This document shows, piece after piece, positions 60,318 through 64,000 of a stretch of 64,000 bases of DNA. Source of the DNA: Chersky-299 sp963749535 (GTDB taxonomy: Bacteria; Actinomycetota; Thermoleophilia; RBG-16-64-13); assembly GCA_963749535.1 (NCBI GenBank), contig CAVVNF010000015.1, positions 1 to 64,000 on the forward strand, written 5' to 3'. A program made the position numbers and the translations under genes. Each line of letters begins with the position of its first letter. Position 1 is the stretch's first letter. The notes under the pieces were generated by a model. It saw nothing but the letters and a program-made list of their open reading frames with translations, did not search any database and was not told the origin of the DNA.

Positions 60318-60323
60318 ATAGCA

Positions 60324-60734
60324 ATGGCTCAAGAATGTCCCAGCGATGATGCCGGCGGCCGCCCCGGCGCGTCGACTCCCCGCGACAACGCGCAGACTCC
60401 GGCCGGCGTCCCCGGCTATATGGACGCGGCCGTCACGGCATGTCAATTCTCGGTCTATCCGCTCCGCCAAGACGACATAGACCGGCCTGTCCAGGCTGCG
60501 ATCGCCGCGGTGGCCGCGGAGGACGTGACCGTCCGGGTGGGTAATTTGAGCACCCTGTTCGTGGGTGAGGAAGCGCCGGTCTTTGCCGCGTTGCGGGCTG
60601 CCTTCCGCGCGGTGCAGTCGCACGGTCCGGCAGTGATGACGGCCACTCTCACCGCGGGCATGCCCACCGACGAACTCGTGCGGCAGATACAGCGCGAAGT
60701 GGTGGGCACCGCCACGGGCGCCGAAAGGGTTTAG
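60324..60734 (+). CDS. ykoF: YkoF-like thiamine/HMP-binding protein
   Basis: A 136-residue protein. After a Pro/Gly-rich N-terminal 35 residues comes a single YkoF-type ferredoxin-like domain (AVTACQFSVYPLRQDDIDRPVQAAIAAVAAEDVTVRVGNLSTLFVGE...). Bacillus YkoF has two such domains and binds thiamine or its pyrimidine. This one-domain form may dimerise. It lies between thiN and ykoE. Confidence 0.8.
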   Translation: MAQECPSDDAGGRPGASTPRDNAQTPAGVPGYMDAAVTACQFSVYPLRQDDIDRPVQAAIAAVAAEDVTVRVGNLSTLFVGEEAPVFAALRAAFRAVQSHGPAVMTATLTAGMPTDELVRQIQREVVGTATGAERV

Positions 60735-60740
60735 CCGATC

Positions 60741-61493
60741 ATGCCGTGGCGCCGCGACACCGTCATACAGCTGCCCAGGCCGCAGCTCCCGGGGGACACG
60801 TCCACGGGCGGTTCGGCGGGCGATTCGAGAGGCGGTCCATCAGGCGGTCCCGCAGGCGGTCTCCGAGGCGGTCAGGCAGGCGGTCAGGGAGGCGGCTCCG
60901 GGCTGACTCGAGGGCTCTTCGCCAAGTGGTCTACCCGCGACATCGTGGTGGCTGCGGTGCTGGCCGTGGTGGTGGGCGTGATCTTCTGGGGATGGGACCT
61001 TGCCTACTCCAGCTTCTTCGCGCTCATCCCGTTTCCGTTCTCGTACGCCATCAACGGGATGTGGATGGTGGGTGGTCTGCTGGTGCCGTTCATCGTGCGG
61101 AGGCCGGGGGCTGCGTTACTGGGCGAACTTGTCGCGGCGTTCGTCAGCATGGCCCTGGGCCAGCAGTGGGGGATCCTCGTGATGGCCAGCGGGCTCGCGC
61201 AGGGTTTGGGCGCGGAGCTAGTGTTCGCCGGCTTCCGCTGGAAGAGGTTCGACGGCGTCTCGCTCTACCTGGCCGCGCTTGGAGCCCAGTTCTTCGGATT
61301 CATCCTGGACACCTTCGTATACACGTACTACAAGCAATACTCCTGGGGTCTCATCGGCCTGGGGATGATAATCGCGCTCGTGAGCTCCTTGATCCTCGGC
61401 GGGCTGCTGTCTCAGCTGCTCGGTGGGGCCATGGCCCGGACGGGAGTCTTGAGCGGACTGGCGATCTCCCGGGAGCGGGTCAAGAGGGTGTGA
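60741..61493 (+). CDS. ykoE: YkoE-like ECF substrate-binding (S) component
   Basis: A 250-residue membrane protein. A Gly-rich hydrophilic N-terminus (about residues 20-55) is followed by six helices of the YkoE family (IVVAAVLAVVVGVIFWGWDLAY, FPFSYAINGMWMVGGLLVPFIVRRPGAALLGELVAAF). YkoE is the thiamine or HMP S component of ECF transporters. Its TGA at 61491-61493 falls directly at the beginning of the YkoD coding frame. Confidence 0.88.
   Translation: MPWRRDTVIQLPRPQLPGDTSTGGSAGDSRGGPSGGPAGGLRGGQAGGQGGGSGLTRGLFAKWSTRDIVVAAVLAVVVGVIFWGWDLAYSSFFALIPFPFSYAINGMWMVGGLLVPFIVRRPGAALLGELVAAFVSMALGQQWGILVMASGLAQGLGAELVFAGFRWKRFDGVSLYLAALGAQFFGFILDTFVYTYYKQYSWGLIGLGMIIALVSSLILGGLLSQLLGGAMARTGVLSGLAISRERVKRV
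60808..60900 (+). repeat. GGCGGT-type short tandem repeat inside ykoE
   Basis: Degenerate repeats of about 12-15 bases, each with GGCGGT, encode the Gly-rich SGGPAGG/RGGQAGG stretch ahead of the first YkoE helix. Copy number probably varies by replication slippage. Confidence 0.5.
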
Positions 61494-63336
61494 CACGCCG
61501 GATCTTGCCCCAAGTGTCTCTGCCGCCGGGCTGACCTTCAGGTACCCCACCCGGCTGCTGCCGGCCCTCGAGGATCTCACCTTCGATATCAGGGAGGGCG
61601 AGACAGTCCTGGTGCTGGGGCCGAGCGGCTCCGGCAAGAGCACTCTCACCCTCTGCCTCGACGGCCTGATCCCGCACCTCATAGAAGGCGAGTACACCGG
61701 TGAAGTGGTCGTCGCCGGACTGATTGCGGGAAGCACGCCGGTGCGCCTCCTCACGCAGGAAGCCGGACTCGTGTTCCAGGACCCCGAGTCCCAGTTCTGC
61801 ACGCTCACGGTGGAAGACGAGGTCGCTTTCGGGCCGGAGAACCTGGGCTGGCCGGTCGAGCGGATCGAATCGGTCATCGATAAGGCGCTGGCGATGATGG
61901 GCTTGAAAGGTTTTCGGCGCCGAAGGCTGTCCGGGCTGTCCGGAGGGGAGAAACAGCGCGTTGCGCTGGCCGCTGTGCTTGCCATGGGCCCCCGCGTCCT
62001 CGTCCTGGACGAACCCTCGGCGAACCTCGATCCGGGGGCGACCGCAGAGCTGTTCTCGGTGCTCAAAGAGTTGTCTCGGGCCCGGAGACATACCATCGTC
62101 ATCATCGAGCACAAGCTGGACGAGATCATCGACTGGGTGGACAGCGTCCTCGTGCTGGGTGCAGACGGACACCTGGTCTTCAGAGGCGATCCTTCAGCGG
62201 CTTTCTACGAGCGCGCGGATGACTTGGCCAAGCTCGGTGTTTGGCAACCCCAGACCGCGGGGCTGGTGAGGGCTTTGGTGGAGAAGGGGTGGGAGGTGCC
62301 GGGACGTCCGCTCGACGTGGACGGCACCATCTCGGCTCTGGTGAGTACTCCCGGGCTTGTCGATCGCCTGCGCGAGAGGAGTCTGCCCCCTGGTGGAGAG
62401 AATGCCGTCGCCGGCCCGTCGGGAGGGCCGATCCTGCGCACACGCGCGCTGAGCTTTAGCTATCCTGATGGGACTCCGGCGTTGACGGACATCTTGGTCG
62501 ATGTCGCCAAGGGAAGCTTCGTGGCTGTGCTGGGGGTCAACGGCGCCGGAAAGACCACGCTGGCCTCGCTTTTGTCGGGTGTCTTGAGGCCGCCGCGAGG
62601 TTCTGTGCTTCTCGACGGCGAGGATGTCGCAGGCCTGAGCGCTCAGTCGCTCAGCGGTCGGGTAGGACACGTCTTTCAGAATCCGGAGTACCAGTTCATC
62701 ACTGACACCGTTTGGGGCGAGTTGGCCTTCAGCCTGGTGCCGCGCGCTGGGCACCGCAAGGCGGGCAGGCTTTCTCCGGAGCAAGAAGCCCGGGTGGAGG
62801 CATGGTTGGATCGTCTCGGTCTTCTTGGTCTGGCAGAGGCCAACCCATTCACTCTCAGCCAAGGTCAGAAACGTCGGCTGAGCGTGGCCGCGATGCTGAT
62901 CCGGGGCCAGGATGTGCTCATCCTCGACGAGCCCACGCTGGGCCAGGACGAGTTGCAGGCAACCCGGTTGATGGCCATGATGGCGACGCTTCAGCGCGAG
63001 GGCAAGACTGTGATAATGGTCACCCACGACATGCGACTCGTCTCCGAGAATGCCGATGCGCTGGTCGTGCTTGGTGAAGGTCGCGTGCTGTATCAGGGGG
63101 AGCCGGGCGCATACTTCGCCGACCCGGGACTGGTGAAACGCTGCGGGCTAGCCGTGCCGGTTCTCGGCCGGATGGCGGCCGAGATGCAACGTGACCACGG
63201 TGTGTCCGCCCGGCTGAATACCCTGGCCGCGATCCTGAGTGCGGCGGGATCAGCGATGGCGAGCGGCCCCGCCACGACCGCCGGCCCGGCCGGAGGCGCG
63301 GCCGCCGCGGCTCGGCAAACTGTCGGGGAGTTCTGA
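61492..63336 (+). CDS. ykoD: YkoD-like tandem ECF ATPase; no canonical start codon
   Basis: A duplicated ABC ATPase of about 614 codons. Domain 1 has GPSGSGKST, FQDPESQFCTLTVEDE, LSGGEKQRVALA and VLVLDEPSANLDP. Domain 2 (from about 62440) has GVNGAGKTT, FQNPEYQFITDTV, LSQGQKRRLSVAAML and LILDEPTLGQD. The frame opens at GAC 61492 right after YkoE's GTG, and there is no ATG, GTG or TTG before the essential LTFRYP segment. Either the T of the TGA is extra and YkoE-YkoD are one polypeptide, or ribosomes shift +1 at TGA-C, or a non-standard start is used. Confidence 0.85.
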   Translation, partial: DTPDLAPSVSAAGLTFRYPTRLLPALEDLTFDIREGETVLVLGPSGSGKSTLTLCLDGLIPHLIEGEYTGEVVVAGLIAGSTPVRLLTQEAGLVFQDPESQFCTLTVEDEVAFGPENLGWPVERIESVIDKALAMMGLKGFRRRRLSGLSGGEKQRVALAAVLAMGPRVLVLDEPSANLDPGATAELFSVLKELSRARRHTIVIIEHKLDEIIDWVDSVLVLGADGHLVFRGDPSAAFYERADDLAKLGVWQPQTAGLVRALVEKGWEVPGRPLDVDGTISALVSTPGLVDRLRERSLPPGGENAVAGPSGGPILRTRALSFSYPDGTPALTDILVDVAKGSFVAVLGVNGAGKTTLASLLSGVLRPPRGSVLLDGEDVAGLSAQSLSGRVGHVFQNPEYQFITDTVWGELAFSLVPRAGHRKAGRLSPEQEARVEAWLDRLGLLGLAEANPFTLSQGQKRRLSVAAMLIRGQDVLILDEPTLGQDELQATRLMAMMATLQREGKTVIMVTHDMRLVSENADALVVLGEGRVLYQGEPGAYFADPGLVKRCGLAVPVLGRMAAEMQRDHGVSARLNTLAAILSAAGSAMASGPATTAGPAGGAAAAARQTVGEF

Positions 63337-63338
63337 CG

Positions 63339-64000
63339 GTGCGGACCGGCTCCACCGGCATATGGGGTGCCGGGGCCGTCCCTGGCGCGGACAGCCCGCT
63401 CGGCCGGGTCAATCCATCGATCAAGCTGCTCGCGCTCGTGCTCATGGCGCTCGCTCTGACGTTTGTCTTCGATCCGGTCACGCCGGCCGTCCTTTTCGTG
63501 CTGACCTTGGCGGCGGGGTGGGGCGTGGGGCGGCTGAGCTTGAGCTCTCAGCTCCGGCCGCTCATCATCTTTGTGGTCGCGGGGGTCCCGATCCTCTTGG
63601 GTAACGTGTTCTTCAACAAGGGCAACGCCGCTGCCCAGGCTCTGATCTTCCTCGGGCCGGTCAAGATCACCGGGGTGGCGCTTAACGCGGCGGGTTCCCT
63701 ATGGTTGCGGCTTCTGTGTTTCGCGCTGCTGTCATTGGTCTTCATCAGAACGACCGAGCCGCAAGACCTTATCCTCAGCCTGATCCACCAGCTCCATCTC
63801 AATTATCGCGTGGTCTTCGGGGCCATGGTCGGCTACCGGATGCTGCCGGCCTTCCAATCCGACCTGCAGACGATCCGGGCCGCTCAGCGAGCTCGGGGAG
63901 TGGAGGACAAGCGCGGCCTCGTCCATTGGTGGGCACGTATGCGCCGCTACGCGGTCCCACTGCTGGCGGGTGCGGTCCGCAAAGCGAGCCGGGTCGCAGT
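63339..64000 (+). CDS. ykoC: YkoC-like ECF transmembrane (T) component, partial
   Basis: At least 220 codons, open at the window end. Several helices are seen (LALVLMALALTFVFDPVTPAVLFVLTLAAGWGVG, LIIFVVAGVPILLGNVFF). The coupling motif of EcfT proteins, RAAQRARG, lies near 63890. GTG 63339 starts two bases after the ykoD stop. It completes the ECF transporter with ykoE and ykoD. Confidence 0.88.
   Translation, partial: MRTGSTGIWGAGAVPGADSPLGRVNPSIKLLALVLMALALTFVFDPVTPAVLFVLTLAAGWGVGRLSLSSQLRPLIIFVVAGVPILLGNVFFNKGNAAAQALIFLGPVKITGVALNAAGSLWLRLLCFALLSLVFIRTTEPQDLILSLIHQLHLNYRVVFGAMVGYRMLPAFQSDLQTIRAAQRARGVEDKRGLVHWWARMRRYAVPLLAGAVRKASRVA

Noticed and set aside
60808..60900. Possible CRISPR-like array
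   Set aside because: The repeats are short, degenerate, contiguous and in frame within ykoE, without spacers or cas genes.

Overview
The window is high-GC bacterial chromosome with almost every gene on the + strand, densely packed, with many overlapping start/stop codons and frequent GTG or TTG starts. Gene content and order fit a deep-branching, anaerobic member of the Actinomycetota (Coriobacteriia/Geothermincolia-like lineages). The order is glyA end, dCMP deaminase, atp operon, murA, LCP proteins, ahcY, mtnA, hpf, secA, prfB, ftsEX, ctpA, rsmE, phoH, HD phosphodiesterase, ybeY, dgkA, recO. That placement is inference; there is no rRNA, tRNA, CRISPR array, insertion sequence or phage in the window.

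Layout. 1-7941: end of a probable glyA, dCMP deaminase, then a complete F-type ATP synthase operon (atpZ, I, B, E, F, H, A, G, D, C) with a strong promoter and a proton-type c subunit. 7953-12761: murA and two tandem LytR-CpsA-Psr proteins. 12797-16919: an unusual purine nucleoside phosphorylase-like protein, ahcY, mtnA (SAM by-product salvage) and a sugar-phosphate nucleotidyltransferase. 16903-28087: comF, hpf, secA, prfB, ftsE, ftsX, a murein hydrolase of the FtsEX-activated type, ctpA, rsmE and a HIT protein. 28084-35640: yqeY, phoH, 7TM-HD phosphodiesterase, ybeY, a DgkA-PAP2 fusion, a degenerate cytidine deaminase, GNAT, deoC, recO. 35682-37175 (-): guaB. 37502-46155: YhaO/YhaN-type exonuclease and ATPase, HAD phosphatase, CoA-binding protein, ArfB, a left-handed beta-helix protein and glmM. 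46201-47857 (-): nucleotidyltransferase, methyltransferase and a truncated GNAT. 47970-50870: TetR repressor with a perfect operator palindrome, and an MMPL exporter. 51219-59355: a six-gene redox operon. 59470-64000: TPP riboswitch, thiN, ykoF, ykoE, ykoD and ykoC (cut by the window end), a thiamine (precursor) uptake module.

The most interesting system is 51219-59355. It encodes all four parts of an archaeal-type pyruvate:ferredoxin oxidoreductase, but PorB is carried at the C-terminus of a 1060-residue polyprotein. That polyprotein also has a NuoG-like [2Fe-2S] domain, a GltD-like flavoprotein and three [4Fe-4S] motifs. NuoE-like and NuoF-like subunits of the kind found in electron-bifurcating hydrogenases (HydC/HydB) lie between porA and the fusion. 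The arrangement suggests a pyruvate oxidoreductase wired directly to NAD(P), perhaps by flavin-based bifurcation or confurcation.

A second striking property is a swarm of single-base frame disruptions: about 19 one-base excesses and 2 one-base deficits. They fall in otherwise well-conserved, mostly essential genes (atpA, G, D, C, prfB, ftsE, ftsX, porGDA and others), plus one in-frame amber in the YhaN homologue. Only the prfB CTT-TGA-C site is a known programmed frameshift. Uncorrected long-read consensus errors are the default explanation. The bias to +1 and the position of several sites exactly between codons deserve a check against raw reads and peptides. Gene coordinates below span the whole reconstructed gene across such sites.
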